Positions 1-8,886 of a stretch of 38,915 nt of DNA are shown one piece after another. This DNA comes from Nitrospinota bacterium. Lineage in GTDB: Bacteria; Nitrospirota; Nitrospiria; Nitrospirales; UBA8639. The translations under genes were made by a program, and so were the position numbers. Numbering within the stretch: the stretch's first letter is position 1; every line of letters begins with the position of its first letter. The notes under the pieces were generated by a model that had not been told where the DNA came from, made no database searches, and worked only from the letters and a program-made list of their open reading frames with translations. Where the stretch lies: positions 1 to 38,915 of the forward strand of contig JACZVJ010000016.1 in assembly GCA_022572725.1 (NCBI GenBank), written 5' to 3'.

Positions 1-1065
1 CTTAATCCGCAACCTCCCATCATCGGTTACTAACCCAACAACGGCTGCATCAATACCCCATTTCCGGCAAAGGGCGATAACTTCGTCCTGTTGGCCTTTC
101 TTGGCAACAAGAAGCATGCGTTCTTGTGATTCTGAGAGCATGATTTCATACGGTGTCATGTTCGGCTCGCGGCGTGGGACATGGGCCAGTTCAAGCTCAA
201 TCCCCGTGCCCGCCCGTGAGGCCATTTCGCAGGATGAACTCGTAAGTCCGGCTGCGCCCATGTCTTGAATCCCAACGAGCAGGTCCTTTTCCAAAAACTC
301 AAGACAGGCTTCCAGGAGAAGCTTTTCCAAAAAGGGATCCCCCACCTGGACATTTGGACGCTTCGCCTCTGAGCCATCGTCAAAACTGTCCGAGGCCATG
401 GTTGCCCCATGAATGCCATCCCGCCCCGTTTTTGAACCAATGTACAACACGGGGTTTCCCACTCCCTGGGCCACGCCCTTCAGCAGCCGATCTTTTTTGA
501 CAATGCCAAGGCAAAAGACATTGACGAGTGGATTCTTTGAATAAATGTCATTGAACGAGATTTCTCCGCCAACCGTAGGCACCCCAATACAATTCCCGTA
601 CCAGGAAATTCCCGACACCACACCTTTGAGGAGGTGCTTATTCTTGGGAAGGTCCAGCTCTCCAAACCGGAGCGAATCCAAAATGGCTATGGGTCGAGCA
701 CCCATTGTGAAGATGTCTCGGAGGATTCCCCCAACCCCTGTGGCTGCTCCTTGAAACGGTTCAATAAAGGAAGGGTGATTGTGGGATTCAATTTTAAAAA
801 CCGCAGCCAGCCCATCCCCGATGTCCACTGCCCCGGCATTCTCCCCAGGTCCTTGCAGGACTCGCTCCCCCTGGGTTGGCAGCCTTTTTAAATGCACGCG
901 CGAGCTTTTGTAACTACAGTGCTCGCTCCACATCACGGCGAACACGCCAAGCTCGGTCAAGTTCGGCTCCCGCCCGAGGTGTTTGATGATTTGCTGGTAC
1001 TCCTCATCCGATAGCCCATGCTGCACAACAAGTTCTTTGGTGACTTCGATATTCGCGTTGCTCAT
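1..1065 (-). CDS. purL: Phosphoribosylformylglycinamidine synthase II, PurL (partial, C-terminal part off window)
   Basis: Large subunit of FGAM synthase: converts FGAR, ATP and ammonia from PurQ to FGAM in the fourth step of de novo purine synthesis. 355 codons are present, uninterrupted to the left edge; small-type PurL is normally about 720-800 residues, so roughly the C-terminal half is outside. Visible family motifs are WSEHCSYK (His about residue 50, the catalytic base region) and ESHNHPS (about 93-99, ATP/substrate loop), followed by the Gly-rich GAATGVGG stretch. The start is the ATG at 1065-1063, giving [12 protein letters not shown], a normal family start; no strong Shine-Dalgarno precedes it. 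It lies downstream of purS, purQ and a small DUF433 gene on the same strand, so it is probably the distal gene of the purine run. The small size implies the three-protein PurSQL complex, which fits the presence of purS here. Confidence 0.96.
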   Translation of the reverse strand, partial: MSNANIEVTKELVVQHGLSDEEYQQIIKHLGREPNLTELGVFAVMWSEHCSYKSSRVHLKRLPTQGERVLQGPGENAGAVDIGDGLAAVFKIESHNHPSFIEPFQGAATGVGGILRDIFTMGARPIAILDSLRFGELDLPKNKHLLKGVVSGISWYGNCIGVPTVGGEISFNDIYSKNPLVNVFCLGIVKKDRLLKGVAQGVGNPVLYIGSKTGRDGIHGATMASDSFDDGSEAKRPNVQVGDPFLEKLLLEACLEFLEKDLLVGIQDMGAAGLTSSSCEMASRAGTGIELELAHVPRREPNMTPYEIMLSESQERMLLVAKKGQQDEVIALCRKWGIDAAVVGLVTDDGRLRIK

Positions 1066-1077
1066 AAAATCAAAAGT

Positions 1078-1147
1078 TAAAGTGAAACTTTAATATCATT
1101 CTTTTTTCCCTCGCTCCCTTTGGGGGGAGAGGTGAAGGTGAGGGGGA
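1078..1147. repeat. Dyad-rich intergenic repeat upstream of purL
   Basis: The gap between purL and the DUF433 gene holds a short dyad (TAAAGT gaa ACTTTA, 1078-1092) and a GC-rich imperfect inverted repeat (CCCTCGCTCCC ... GGTGAGGG, about 1108-1145). The second part shares its CCCTCGC(T)CCCTTTGGGG core with the longer inverted-repeat element at 30745-30916 in the trp operon, so they may belong to one dispersed family. Function is unknown; it could fold in the mRNA between the two genes. The relationship is from inspection by eye. Confidence 0.5.
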
Positions 1148-1178
1148 AAGTTCCTTGGAAGATGCAAAAGTACACCAG

Positions 1179-1424
1179 TCACGGTTTGGAATCCTCAAGA
1201 GTCTTTGTCATCCTTAAAGGCAAATGGTCCGTCACGTAGGAGGCATAGCGTAGCGCCGTAAGCACCTGCTCATGAGTGAGCTGATAAGCTTCCTCGACTG
1301 CCTCAAAGCTTTGGCCGATTCCAAGGGCTCCGACCACTGTCGCCACGTCCGAGGAGGTCCCCACAAGGCATGGTTTCCCCGAGCAAATGTCCGAGTCCAT
1401 CATGATGCCAGGAAAAATTTCCAT
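1179..1424 (-). CDS. DUF433 domain small protein
   Basis: 81 residues from the ATG at 1424. The core SDICSGKPCLVGTSSDVAT, followed by a helix-turn-helix-like stretch (FEAVEEAYQLTHEQVLTALRYA), matches the DUF433 pattern (GKP-IxGTR, then EEI...YPLT-ED-xxAL-YA). DUF433 proteins are small DNA-binding-like proteins often found as antitoxin partners of DUF5615 PIN-like toxins; no such toxin gene is beside it. The usual Arg of the GTR motif is replaced (GTSSD). A TTG at 1460 would add 12 residues and start 14 nt after the purQ stop, but neither start has a clear Shine-Dalgarno. The gene sits between purQ and purL, where such a gene is not usual. Family call is fairly sure; function is not known. Confidence 0.72.
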   Translation of the reverse strand: MEIFPGIMMDSDICSGKPCLVGTSSDVATVVGALGIGQSFEAVEEAYQLTHEQVLTALRYASYVTDHLPLRMTKTLEDSKP

Positions 1425-1474
1425 AGCAAAGACCGTCGTACCTTTTCCAGGGGAAGCCAAGATTTGGAAGTGGC

Positions 1475-2197
1475 TTAGACCGAGGCAAGCGTGGAGTTCC
1501 CACTTGCTTTCTTTAACGCATCCACCATCGATAAGAAGAGGACCTTCCCATCCTCATTGCCAAGCGCATTTTCCGCACACCGTTCTGGGTGGGGCATGAG
1601 GCCCATTACGTTGCCGGCAGCGTTTCGGATTCCTGCGATATTGTCGAGCGAGCCATTTGGGTTTGAATCGGTCAACACTTTCCCTTCCAGTGAGCAATAC
1701 CGGAAAACGATTTGCGCATTGGCTTTCAAAGCAGACAGGGTCACCGGGTCTGTGTAATAGTTGCCCTCTGCATGGGCGATGGGGAGTTTGAGGACCTGTC
1801 CGGACTCACACCGGCCGGTGAACGGGGTCGAGGCGTTCTCCACCTTCACGTACACCTCTTTACAGATGAAAGTTAGTTCTCGGTTCCGCAACATGGCGCC
1901 GGGAAGAAGGCCAACCTCAAGCAGAATTTGAAAGCCATTGCAGATCCCCAAGACCATCCCGCCCTTGGTGGCGAATTGTTGCACCGCCCCCATGATCGGG
2001 GAAAAGCGAGCAATGGCTCCGGTCCGAAGATAGTCTCCGTATGAAAAACCACCAGGAAGGATGACGGCGTCGATTCCATCGAGGGTCGTTTCCTGGTGCC
2101 AAATCAAATGGGCTTGGTGGCCTAGGACCTCGGAGAGGACGTAAGCACAATCCCGGTCACAGTTTGAACCCGGAAAGACCACGACTCCAAAATTCAT
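1475..2197 (-). CDS. purQ: Phosphoribosylformylglycinamidine synthase I, PurQ (glutaminase subunit)
   Basis: Class I glutamine amidotransferase that hydrolyses glutamine and passes ammonia to PurL in the PurSQL complex. 240 residues, normal for the family (about 220-240). The catalytic triad is visible: nucleophile Cys86 in GICNGFQ, and His203 and Glu205 in MPHPER. The N-terminus ([16 protein letters not shown]) is a textbook PurQ start, and the [12 protein letters not shown] oxyanion-strand motif follows at about 48-58. It begins 13 nt after the purS stop and ends 50 nt before the DUF433 ATG, consistent with cotranscription. No oddities. Confidence 0.97.
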   Translation of the reverse strand: MNFGVVVFPGSNCDRDCAYVLSEVLGHQAHLIWHQETTLDGIDAVILPGGFSYGDYLRTGAIARFSPIMGAVQQFATKGGMVLGICNGFQILLEVGLLPGAMLRNRELTFICKEVYVKVENASTPFTGRCESGQVLKLPIAHAEGNYYTDPVTLSALKANAQIVFRYCSLEGKVLTDSNPNGSLDNIAGIRNAAGNVMGLMPHPERCAENALGNEDGKVLFLSMVDALKKASGNSTLASV

Positions 2198-2210
2198 TGG
2201 CGGGGAAGCC

Positions 2211-2456
2211 TCAGTGAGAGTCTAAGTCGCATTGGTAATTTTCAATCACGGGATTGGCCAGAAGTTTTTCGCACATGGCCTTCAGCGTTGATTCCGCTAC
2301 GGCCTTGTCTGTTTCGTTGAGTTCTACCTCCAAGTATTTCCCGACCCGGACGCCTTCGACCGAAGTAAACCCCAGGGTGGCTAAGGCCTGCTGAATGGCC
2401 CTTCCTTGGGGATCGAGAATTCCTGGTTTGAGCGTCACCCGAACCCTGGCTTTCAT
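2211..2456 (-). CDS. purS: Phosphoribosylformylglycinamidine synthase subunit PurS
   Basis: Small bridging subunit that docks PurQ onto PurL for ammonia channelling. 81 residues from ATG 2456 ([17 protein letters not shown] at the N-terminus, [12 protein letters not shown] in the middle), the standard PurS fold and length. An upstream in-frame start at 2522 would add a basic, Gly-rich 22-residue leader that is only purB sequence in another frame, so I reject it. The ATG lies one base after the purB stop codon (TAG A ATG), so translation is probably coupled to purB. Confidence 0.95.
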   Translation of the reverse strand: MKARVRVTLKPGILDPQGRAIQQALATLGFTSVEGVRVGKYLEVELNETDKAVAESTLKAMCEKLLANPVIENYQCDLDSH

Positions 2457-2457
2457 T

Positions 2458-3807
2458 CTATTGGCGCTTCCGCCTCCCCTTCCCGGCTGATTTGGCCTCC
2501 CGCCCCTGCTTGGCCGACCCAAACACCCGGCGGTAGATCTGGCCCATGTGGCGAATATAAGACCGGGGCTCGAAGCAGGCTTGAATTTCTGCAGGACGCA
2601 ATTTTCGGCTGATAAAAGGGTCTTTGACGACCAGCCCTTGGAAATCCCCCCTCCCCTGCCAGGCTTCCATGGCGTTTCGTTGGACGGCTTCGTAGGCTAC
2701 CTCACGGCCGGCTCCCCGATCGACTAAAGCCAACAGCAATCGCTGGGAGTAAATCAATCCACCAGTGGCATTCAAATTCGTCATCATGCGAGAGGGATAC
2801 ACCGTCAGGCTTTCTAGCAGGTTCGTCAGGCGAACAAGCATGTAATCAATGAGAATGGTGCTGTCAGGAAGGATAATTCGTTCGACGGAGGAATGGCTGA
2901 TATCCCGCTCATGCCACAACGCAACATTTTCCATTGCCGCCAGGCTATGGCCGCGCACCACCCGCGCCAACCCGCAGAGGTTCTCGGCCCCCACCGGATT
3001 CCGTTTATGGGGCATGGCGGAAGACCCCTTCTGTCCTTCACTGAAGAATTCTTCTACTTCTGAGACTTCGGTTCGCTGGAGATGTCGAATTTCGGTTGCG
3101 ACCTTCTCCACGCTAGAAGCCAACAAGGCCAGAGTAGTCAGGAAGGCAGCATGCCGGTCTCGCTGGACGATTTGGTTGGAGATAGGTGCAGGTTTCACCC
3201 CCAGTTTGGCACACACCGTTTTTTCAACACTGGGTGGCAGGTGGGCGAATGTTCCCATCGCACCTGAGAGTTTACCGACTGCGATATCCTTCCCGGCAGC
3301 TAACAGCCGGTTTCGGTGCCGTGTAAACTCTTCAAACCAAATGGCGAATTTAAAACCCAGGGAGATCGGCTCGCCATGAATCCCATGGGATCGCCCCACC
3401 ATGATGGTGTCACGATGTCGGAAAGCCTGGTTTTTTAAAACCTCAAGTAATCCATCAAGATCTCCAAGGATGATCCCGACCGCTTCAACCATTTGAAGGG
3501 CGAGTGCGGTGTCCAGGATGTCTGATGATGTGAGGCCCGAGTGCAGGTGTCGGGCCTTCTCCCCCACCTGCTCTGCCACAGATTCCAAAAAGGCTATGAC
3601 ATCATGTTTTGTGACTTGCTCAATCTCCGCAATTCGATCTGGATCAATCCTGACCTTGCGCCGGACATAGGCGGCAACCCCACGCGGGGTTTTGCCAGAC
3701 TGCTCGAGCGCCTCGCAGGTGGCTAACTCCACCTGAAGCCAGGCCTCATATTTCCGGGCTTGGGTCCAGAGGGCCCCCATTCGGGGCAAGGTATACCGGT
3801 CAATCAT
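2458..3807 (-). CDS. purB: Adenylosuccinate lyase
   Basis: Fumarase/aspartase-superfamily lyase acting twice in purine synthesis: SAICAR to AICAR and adenylosuccinate to AMP, each releasing fumarate. 449 residues; family usual is 430-475. Visible marks: LTSSDILDT (about 92-100), GRSHGIHGEP with the catalytic His at about 141-144, and the flexible signature loop SSAMPHKRNP (262-271) carrying the catalytic Ser. The C-terminus ends in a Lys/Arg-rich tail (SAKQGREAKSAGKGRRKRQ) that looks like an extra basic extension. Its ATG lies inside the end of nusB (8-nt overlap), and its stop nearly touches purS. Confidence 0.97.
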   Translation of the reverse strand: MIDRYTLPRMGALWTQARKYEAWLQVELATCEALEQSGKTPRGVAAYVRRKVRIDPDRIAEIEQVTKHDVIAFLESVAEQVGEKARHLHSGLTSSDILDTALALQMVEAVGIILGDLDGLLEVLKNQAFRHRDTIMVGRSHGIHGEPISLGFKFAIWFEEFTRHRNRLLAAGKDIAVGKLSGAMGTFAHLPPSVEKTVCAKLGVKPAPISNQIVQRDRHAAFLTTLALLASSVEKVATEIRHLQRTEVSEVEEFFSEGQKGSSAMPHKRNPVGAENLCGLARVVRGHSLAAMENVALWHERDISHSSVERIILPDSTILIDYMLVRLTNLLESLTVYPSRMMTNLNATGGLIYSQRLLLALVDRGAGREVAYEAVQRNAMEAWQGRGDFQGLVVKDPFISRKLRPAEIQACFEPRSYIRHMGQIYRRVFGSAKQGREAKSAGKGRRKRQ

Positions 3808-4369
3808 CAGGGGTGGGGAGGGTCTGGTTGCCTGCCGTGAAAAGGATAGTTTCCTTGGGAGGGTTCCCGCTATTTTGGGAGATGGCTGTTCGTTTTTCCT
3901 GAAGCCTGGGATCCTGCTTCAGCACCTGGTCAAGGATTCCGTTCACAAAGCCTTTCGTGTCCTCATCCGCAAAACTCTTGGCGAGTTGTAGGGCTTCGTT
4001 GACGCTCACCTTCGCCGGCACATCGGGAAGCCATATGAGCTCGAAGAGTGCTTGGCGGAGAATGGTCCGATCCACTACCGGCATTCGGTCAATCGTCCAA
4101 TTCTTCGCGTACTGACTGATCAGCCGGTCCAGCTCCTGCCGGTTGGCTTGCACGCCTTCCACGAGTTGTTCAGCAAAGCCTTGAACCTGGCTGGTCACCC
4201 TTTGGTGGGACCAGAATTCGTCCTTCCAAAATTCCGCAGTTCCATGGAAATCCCATTGAAACAGCACCTGGAGGGCTAGGACCCGGGCTGCGTGACGGCT
4301 TTGGTTCTGTGGTGGTTTACTCTCCTCTTGGAATCGGGATGAGCCGGCTTCGGGTGAGGTCGTCGTCAT
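3800..4369 (-). CDS. nusB: Transcription antitermination factor NusB
   Basis: All-helical protein that with NusE (S10) binds boxA RNA and supports antitermination, chiefly of rRNA operons. 189 residues, longer than the usual 130-160: a polar N-terminal leader of about 25 residues and a C-terminal tail of about 35 residues flank the NusB core. The core is recognised by [16 protein letters not shown], then [22 protein letters not shown] and [27 protein letters not shown], all diagnostic. The start overlaps the ribH stop as ATGA, and the 3' end overlaps purB by 8 nt. The ribH-nusB order is very common in bacteria. Confidence 0.96.
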   Translation of the reverse strand: MTTTSPEAGSSRFQEESKPPQNQSRHAARVLALQVLFQWDFHGTAEFWKDEFWSHQRVTSQVQGFAEQLVEGVQANRQELDRLISQYAKNWTIDRMPVVDRTILRQALFELIWLPDVPAKVSVNEALQLAKSFADEDTKGFVNGILDQVLKQDPRLQEKRTAISQNSGNPPKETILFTAGNQTLPTPDD

Positions 4370-4893
4370 GGGCGTGGGCTTTTTTCTGACTGTGGGGGGC
4401 TATGAAAGCCAGTGGGGTTCCGAGTAGATTCATGGAGCTTTTTCATTAAAGTGGCCATTTCGATCGCTGTTCGAGCCGCTTCAGCCCCTCGGTTTTTTTC
4501 GGAGGAGCCTGCCCGTTCCAAGGCCTGTTCGACCGTATCCGTGGTGAGGACCCCGAACACGGTCGGAATTCCCGAATCCCACCCTGCTTGAGCAATACCC
4601 CGGCTGGCCTCGGCACTGATATAGTCGAAGTGCGGGGTTTCGCCTCGAATCACCGCCCCCAGGCAAATAACAGCATCAAATCGGCGAGACCTTGCTAAGT
4701 GGCGGGCGATCAAGGGAATTTCAAATGCACCCGGGACACGGACCACTTCAATGTCCTCCTCTTCGGCCCCTTCTTTTTTCAATGTTTCAATCGCGCTGGC
4801 CAGCAATCGGCTGGTCACAAATTCGTTAAAGTTACTCACGACAATTCCAAAGCGATTGCCCTGAGCTTTCACGTGTCCTTCTTTCGTCTCCAT
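4366..4893 (-). CDS. ribH: 6,7-dimethyl-8-ribityllumazine synthase
   Basis: Penultimate riboflavin enzyme: condenses 5-amino-6-ribitylamino-uracil with dihydroxybutanone phosphate. 175 residues from ATG 4893, which has AAAGGG about 3-8 nt upstream; a GTG at 4908 would add five residues. Core motifs are [16 protein letters not shown] (ribityl pocket), VPGAFEIPL, the phosphate-binding [14 protein letters not shown] (with the catalytic His) and FGVLTTDT. A Pro/Ser-rich tail of about 20 residues follows the normal family C-terminus. Located 122 nt downstream of ribBA with nusB immediately after, so riboflavin and purine genes share this run; GTP, a purine product, is a riboflavin precursor. Confidence 0.96.
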   Translation of the reverse strand: METKEGHVKAQGNRFGIVVSNFNEFVTSRLLASAIETLKKEGAEEEDIEVVRVPGAFEIPLIARHLARSRRFDAVICLGAVIRGETPHFDYISAEASRGIAQAGWDSGIPTVFGVLTTDTVEQALERAGSSEKNRGAEAARTAIEMATLMKKLHESTRNPTGFHSPPQSEKSPRP

Positions 4894-5015
4894 CGACCCT
4901 TTGACCACAAGAAAGAATGGCCCCGGAAGTTTGGCGACCAGAGCGGCAATTCGCGCATTTTTATGTGGAACCCTAATTGGGCACTTGGCCTGTGATTGGA
5001 ATCAAGCTCCAAGCC

Positions 5016-6212
5016 TTAGACATTATTGAGAATGTGTCCCAACTTGGCCTTTTTGGTACGCAGGTAATGAACGTTGGTATCCTTGGGAGTGACTTCGATG
5101 GGCACCCGCTCCACCACGTTCAATCCATAGCCACCGATCCCCACGATTTTCCGTGGATTATTGGTGATTAGTCGAATTTTCCTGAGGCCGAGGTTCACCA
5201 GTATTTGCGCTCCAATCCCATAGTCTCGAAGGTCCGGTTTAAACCCAAGTTTGAGATTTGCCTCGACCGTATCACTCCCCTGGTCCTGGAGATGGTAGGC
5301 TCGGATCTTGTTCACAAGCCCAATCCCCCGGCCCTCCTGGTTCAAATACAGCAGAACCCCTCTTCCCTCCTTTTCAATAATCTCCATAGCTCGGTGGAGT
5401 TGCTCACGGCAATCACACCGCAAAGAGCCGAATACATCCGAGGTGAGACACCCGGAATGGACACGGACCAAGGTGGGCGAATGATCAATTTGGCCTTTGA
5501 CCAAGGCGATGTGCGTTCCATTGTCCAATTCGTTCTCGAAGACAACCGCGTCGAACTCTCCGAAAATCGTGGGGAGTTTGGCGGTTTCTGCTCGTTTCAC
5601 AAAGGTTTCACGGGACAGCCGGTACTTAATTAAATCTTTTATCGTCACCAGCTTGAGTCTATGGCGCTTGGCAAACTCCACCAAGTCAGGAACTCTCGCC
5701 ATCGTGCCATCATCATTCATGATTTCGCAGATGACACCGGCCGGGTACTTTCCTGCTAATCGTGCGAGGTCCATTGATCCCTCAGTTTGGCCGGCACGTT
5801 TGAGAACTCCACCCTTATGGCCTCGTAGGGGAAAGATATGCCCAGGCCTGGTGAAATCTGTGGCTTTGCAGGCGGAATCCACCGCCATACGAATGGTGGT
5901 CGCGCGATCGGCCGCGGAAATTCCGGTTGTGATATCCCGAGCCGCGTCAATAGACACGGTGAAGGCCGTGCCAAAAGGAGCTGTATTCTCGGCGGATTGA
6001 GGATGGAGCTGAAGCTCATCGGCCCGTTCTGTTGTGAGAGCGAGGCATATGAGCCCCCGGCCATGTTTGGCCATAAAGTTGACTGCTTGAGGGGTAACCT
6101 TTTCTGCGGCAATGACCAGGTCACCTTCATTCTCCCGATCTTCATCATCGACCAGGATGACGAATTTTCCTTTACAAATGTCTCGAAGGGCTTCTTCGAT
6201 GGAATTGAACAT
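5016..6212 (-). CDS. ribBA: Bifunctional 3,4-dihydroxy-2-butanone-4-phosphate synthase / GTP cyclohydrolase II
   Basis: Two-domain riboflavin enzyme of 398 residues. Residues about 1-205 are DHBP synthase (RibB): acidic metal-binding loop [17 protein letters not shown], and [11 protein letters not shown]. Residues about 206-398 are GTP cyclohydrolase II (RibA): zinc ligands in [17 protein letters not shown], the NQEGRGIGL loop and [10 protein letters not shown] near the end. The ATG at 6212 is chosen because a G-rich ribosome-binding stretch (GGGTGGGGCGG) lies just upstream and homologues start at this point; a TTG at 6257 would add 15 atypical residues. First gene of the minus-strand run. 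No FMN riboswitch (RFN element) is recognisable in the short space before it. Confidence 0.97.
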   Translation of the reverse strand: MFNSIEEALRDICKGKFVILVDDEDRENEGDLVIAAEKVTPQAVNFMAKHGRGLICLALTTERADELQLHPQSAENTAPFGTAFTVSIDAARDITTGISAADRATTIRMAVDSACKATDFTRPGHIFPLRGHKGGVLKRAGQTEGSMDLARLAGKYPAGVICEIMNDDGTMARVPDLVEFAKRHRLKLVTIKDLIKYRLSRETFVKRAETAKLPTIFGEFDAVVFENELDNGTHIALVKGQIDHSPTLVRVHSGCLTSDVFGSLRCDCREQLHRAMEIIEKEGRGVLLYLNQEGRGIGLVNKIRAYHLQDQGSDTVEANLKLGFKPDLRDYGIGAQILVNLGLRKIRLITNNPRKIVGIGGYGLNVVERVPIEVTPKDTNVHYLRTKKAKLGHILNNV

Positions 6213-6307
6213 GACCCGCCCCACCCTATTTGTAAGCAAATTGACTAATGACTCCAAAGCTTATAGGCAGTTTTCTCTATTCTGTCAACGAATGTCTCGG
6301 GGAGCGA

Positions 6308-7528
6308 CTACCCTTCTTCAGGTGAACGTTCAATCGGCAACTTCAGGGACCGCTGAACTCGTACCGCACACACTGCGGCCACTCCAGACAGGACCCCAAA
6401 TACCACAAACCCACCGGCGTACGTCTCGGTCAGATCTTTGAGAATCCCAAACCAGGAAGCCAGAAAAAAGCCTCCAAGCCCCCCGGCCGCCCCGACAAAA
6501 CCCGAGGCAGTTCCCATAACCCCATGAAAGCGCAAAGACACGACCTGGAAAACGACCCCGTTGCCAAAACCCAGTAACAATAGGACGGTTATGGTGAGAG
6601 GAAAAGCCCAGCCTGGTGGCAACAAACTGCTGAGAATAAAGCTTACCATAGCAATCAGGGGAAATACTGCCTGCAATAACCACACTCCCCCGAAACGATC
6701 TGCCAAATGCCCTCCAATAGGCCGTGCCAGGCTCCCAGCTAATACGCACAATCCCGTCATCGTTCCGGCGGCAACCATATCAAGCTGGTATTGATCATGG
6801 AAGAAGATCGGGAGGAAGCTAGACAGCCCCACAAACCCTCCAAACGTGACCGCATAAAGAAAACACAGCCAGTACATGAGCGGCTGTTGGAGAATGGAAC
6901 CCAAAGATTGGGAAGGACCAATCTTGGCCTGAGCCTGCAGAAACCCAGGTTTGTCAGGAACAAGACAGTAAAAAGCAAGGGCAGTGACCAGGACGGGCAC
7001 TACCATCAGACCAAATGTACCATGCCACCCGACGACTTCAGCCAGTCGCGGCGCGAAAAAAGTCGCAAGCAGAATCCCACTATTCCCCACCCCTGCCACT
7101 CCCATGGCTAATCCCTGGTGGGCTAGAGGGTAGGCCTGGCTGGCAATTGGCAAGGCAATGGCGAAACTGGCTCCGGCAAACCCCAATATCAACCCTGTGC
7201 CAAGCATATGAAAATAGCTGGTCCCATAAAGCCACCCTAAAAGAAGGGCTACCACTTCCAGCCCTAGAATGGCCAGACCTACATTTTTGGCGCCAAATTG
7301 GTCGGCGAAAGGCCCCACGACAATTCTCAACATGGCGCCGCCCAACAATGGGACCGCCACCAAAAACCCTTTCTGCGTGGCGCTCAATTCAAACTCTGCG
7401 GCGATCACCACACCCAGGGCGCCGATCAGAAGCCACACCATACAACTCACTTCAAAATGCAGCCAAGCCCCAAGCAAGGACGGCCAATGCCCAGCTCGAA
7501 GACCCCTCAGACCTTCTCTTAAAAACAT
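6308..7528 (-). CDS. Nitrate/nitrite transporter, NarK/NNP family (MFS)
   Basis: 406-residue polytopic protein with about 12 hydrophobic segments. It belongs to the NNP branch of the major facilitator superfamily. The nitrate signatures are visible: GFAGASFAIALPIASQAYP...GLAMGVAGVGNSG at about 116-151, and its repeat GFGNGVVFQVV...GAAGGLGGFF in the C-half. The two substrate-binding arginines known from E. coli NarK correspond to Arg68 (GAMLRIVVGPFAD) and Arg269 (GSLARPIGGHLAD). The start ATG 7528 is preceded by GAGGGGAGTCAGG. Substrate direction (nitrate uptake, nitrite exchange) cannot be read from sequence. It stands alone, about 95 nt upstream of the ribBA start on the same strand; no nitrate reductase genes are in the window. 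Confidence 0.9.
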   Translation of the reverse strand: MFLREGLRGLRAGHWPSLLGAWLHFEVSCMVWLLIGALGVVIAAEFELSATQKGFLVAVPLLGGAMLRIVVGPFADQFGAKNVGLAILGLEVVALLLGWLYGTSYFHMLGTGLILGFAGASFAIALPIASQAYPLAHQGLAMGVAGVGNSGILLATFFAPRLAEVVGWHGTFGLMVVPVLVTALAFYCLVPDKPGFLQAQAKIGPSQSLGSILQQPLMYWLCFLYAVTFGGFVGLSSFLPIFFHDQYQLDMVAAGTMTGLCVLAGSLARPIGGHLADRFGGVWLLQAVFPLIAMVSFILSSLLPPGWAFPLTITVLLLLGFGNGVVFQVVSLRFHGVMGTASGFVGAAGGLGGFFLASWFGILKDLTETYAGGFVVFGVLSGVAAVCAVRVQRSLKLPIERSPEEG

Positions 7529-7670
7529 CCTGACTCCCCTCGGTTTGACACCATGGTCAACTACAACTGCTCCTGCAAAAATAGGTCAAAAAGCCCGGAT
7601 TCATCTCACTATAGAAGATGGAATTCCAAGCACGCAATGTGAAGACCCACATCAGGCTCATTGAGGGAGG

Positions 7671-7721
7671 TTGACAGTTTTGCGCTCTTTCTTTGTGATT
7701 CGGGTAAAATCCGTTTATAAT
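7671..7721 (+). promoter_or_regulatory. Putative sigma-70 promoters of rpoH
   Basis: Two overlapping candidates: TTGACA at 7671-7676 with TGTGAT 17 nt later (7694-7699), and TTGTGA at 7693-7698 with a perfect TATAAT 17 nt later (7716-7721). Both would give a transcript of about 120-150 nt before the sigma-factor ATG, carrying the 7755-7833 palindrome in its leader. Predicted from consensus only. Confidence 0.55.
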
Positions 7722-7754
7722 TTCAGATAGTTTGCGGTATCGTGATTAAAGATG

Positions 7755-7833
7755 AAAATGGGGACAGGCTCCGGTGGAGTCCGTTCTGGTCAGGGACTGT
7801 CCCCCTTCTGTGCTGGAGCCAGTCCCCATTTTT
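7755..7833. repeat. REP/MITE-like palindrome in the rpoH leader
   Basis: Left arm 7755-7772 (AAAATGGGGACAGGCTCC) pairs with right arm 7814-7833 (GGAGCCAGTCCCCATTTTTT) with a single A/A mismatch, separated by about 40 nt that contain a further dyad (GGGAC T GTCCC, 7793-7803). The AATGGGGACAGGCTCC-type arm resembles dispersed REP-like palindromes linked to REP-associated tyrosine transposases in other bacteria (resemblance from memory, not searched). The element ends about 18 nt before the sigma-factor start codon. Confidence 0.7.
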
Positions 7834-7851
7834 TGAACTGGATTTTCCTCG

Positions 7852-8871
7852 ATGAAAAAACGGAATTCATCATCGTACGAAGACGAGACTGAGGTCGGAA
7901 TTGAAGATCTAGAGGACGATCTTCTCCCGGGGACCAATTATCCTGGCAAGGACGAGTCAGGGAGCCTGGGCCCAAGGGTGACCGGAAGAGCCTCTGAGCC
8001 TGATCCTCAGGCCGACAGTGCCGACCTGGTTCCAACAACCACTCTGAGCCGCTATCTGGCGGAAGTCCGGCGTTACCCCTTCTTAACTAAAGAGGAAGAA
8101 CTCCGACTTTTCCATGAATATCACGTGAAAGGGAGTCGGGAGGCGGCTGTTAAACTGATTTTAGCCAATCTACGCGTCTCCTTGGCTATCGCCTCTGAAT
8201 ATCGCCACACAGGGGCTGACCAAATGGACTTGGTCCAGGAAGGCAACGTGGGACTGATGCAGGCCATTAAAAAATTCGATCCGGCTCGAAATGTACGGTT
8301 TCATGCCTATGCAGCCTGGTGGGCCCGAGCCTATATCCTGCGCTACCTCCTGAATACCTTCCGACTGGTCAAGATCGGGACCACCCAAGACCAGAGGAAA
8401 CTGTTCTACAATTTGAAAAAGGAAAAAGCGAAACTGGCACGGCAAGGATTCGTGCCTGACGCCAAGCTCCTGGCCGACCGCCTTCAGGTACGGGAACGTG
8501 ATGTTCTGGAAATGGATCAGCGCTTGGGGAGCTGGGAACTTTCACTGGACCAGCCTATTAACGCCGAGGAAAGTGAAGCGACCTACCTCGACCTGCTTCC
8601 CTCTCAAGCGCCAGGGGCCGATGAGCAGTTGGCTGAAGGGCAACTCCGGCTGCTGTTCCGCCGAAAACTCGGGGAATTCGCCAAAACCCTTAATGAGCGG
8701 GAGGAGGATATCCTTCGAAACCGGCTCCTGTCTGAAACCCCCTTTACCCTTGAGGAGCTCGGGCAGAAATATTCTATTACCAAGGAACGGGCCCGGCAAC
8801 TCGAATCCAAAATCATTAAGCGTTTACGGGAATATATGAGGTCAGAACTCAAGGATTTTGACCGGCTTTAA
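7852..8871 (+). CDS. rpoH: RNA polymerase sigma factor, RpoH-like (sigma-32 class)
   Basis: 339-residue sigma-70-family protein. The first about 60 residues are acidic and low-complexity. Sigma region 1.2/2 follows: LSRYLAEVRRYPFLTKEEE, then DLVQEGNVGLMQAIKKFDP (region 2.2, core binding) and RFHAYAAWWARAYI (2.3/2.4, -10 recognition). QRKLFYNLKK at about 183-192 matches the RpoH box that separates sigma-32 proteins from RpoD/RpoS. Region 4.2 HTH is FTLEELGQKYSITKERARQLESK near the C-terminus (-35 recognition). GroES-GroEL directly downstream supports a heat-shock role. No good Shine-Dalgarno precedes the ATG, and a strong palindrome lies just upstream, so translation may be structure-controlled as E. 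coli rpoH is (inference). Could be annotated only as an RpoD-family factor by some tools. Confidence 0.85.
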   Translation: MKKRNSSSYEDETEVGIEDLEDDLLPGTNYPGKDESGSLGPRVTGRASEPDPQADSADLVPTTTLSRYLAEVRRYPFLTKEEELRLFHEYHVKGSREAAVKLILANLRVSLAIASEYRHTGADQMDLVQEGNVGLMQAIKKFDPARNVRFHAYAAWWARAYILRYLLNTFRLVKIGTTQDQRKLFYNLKKEKAKLARQGFVPDAKLLADRLQVRERDVLEMDQRLGSWELSLDQPINAEESEATYLDLLPSQAPGADEQLAEGQLRLLFRRKLGEFAKTLNEREEDILRNRLLSETPFTLEELGQKYSITKERARQLESKIIKRLREYMRSELKDFDRL

Positions 8872-8886
8872 AGCTCTTTCCTTTTT

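Larger units (their letters stand above)
7529..7851. other. Divergent intergenic region between narK-like gene and rpoH
   Basis: 323 bases without a gene. Contains the putative rpoH promoter cluster (7671-7721) and a strong palindromic repeat (7755-7833), listed separately. The part next to the transporter (7529-7670) shows no clear promoter that I can identify by eye. Confidence 0.7.

Noticed and set aside
2457-2522. Upstream start for purS giving a Gly/Arg-rich leader
   Set aside because: The leader overlaps the end of purB in another frame and PurS proteins do not have it.
2849-3379. 176-codon plus-strand frame inside purB
   Set aside because: Lies antisense within a certain gene and has no features of a real protein.
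5497-6000. 167-codon plus-strand frame inside ribBA
   Set aside because: Antisense shadow of ribBA.
6213-6257. TTG start 15 codons upstream of ribBA ATG
   Set aside because: Family homologues start at the ATG, which has a better ribosome-binding sequence.
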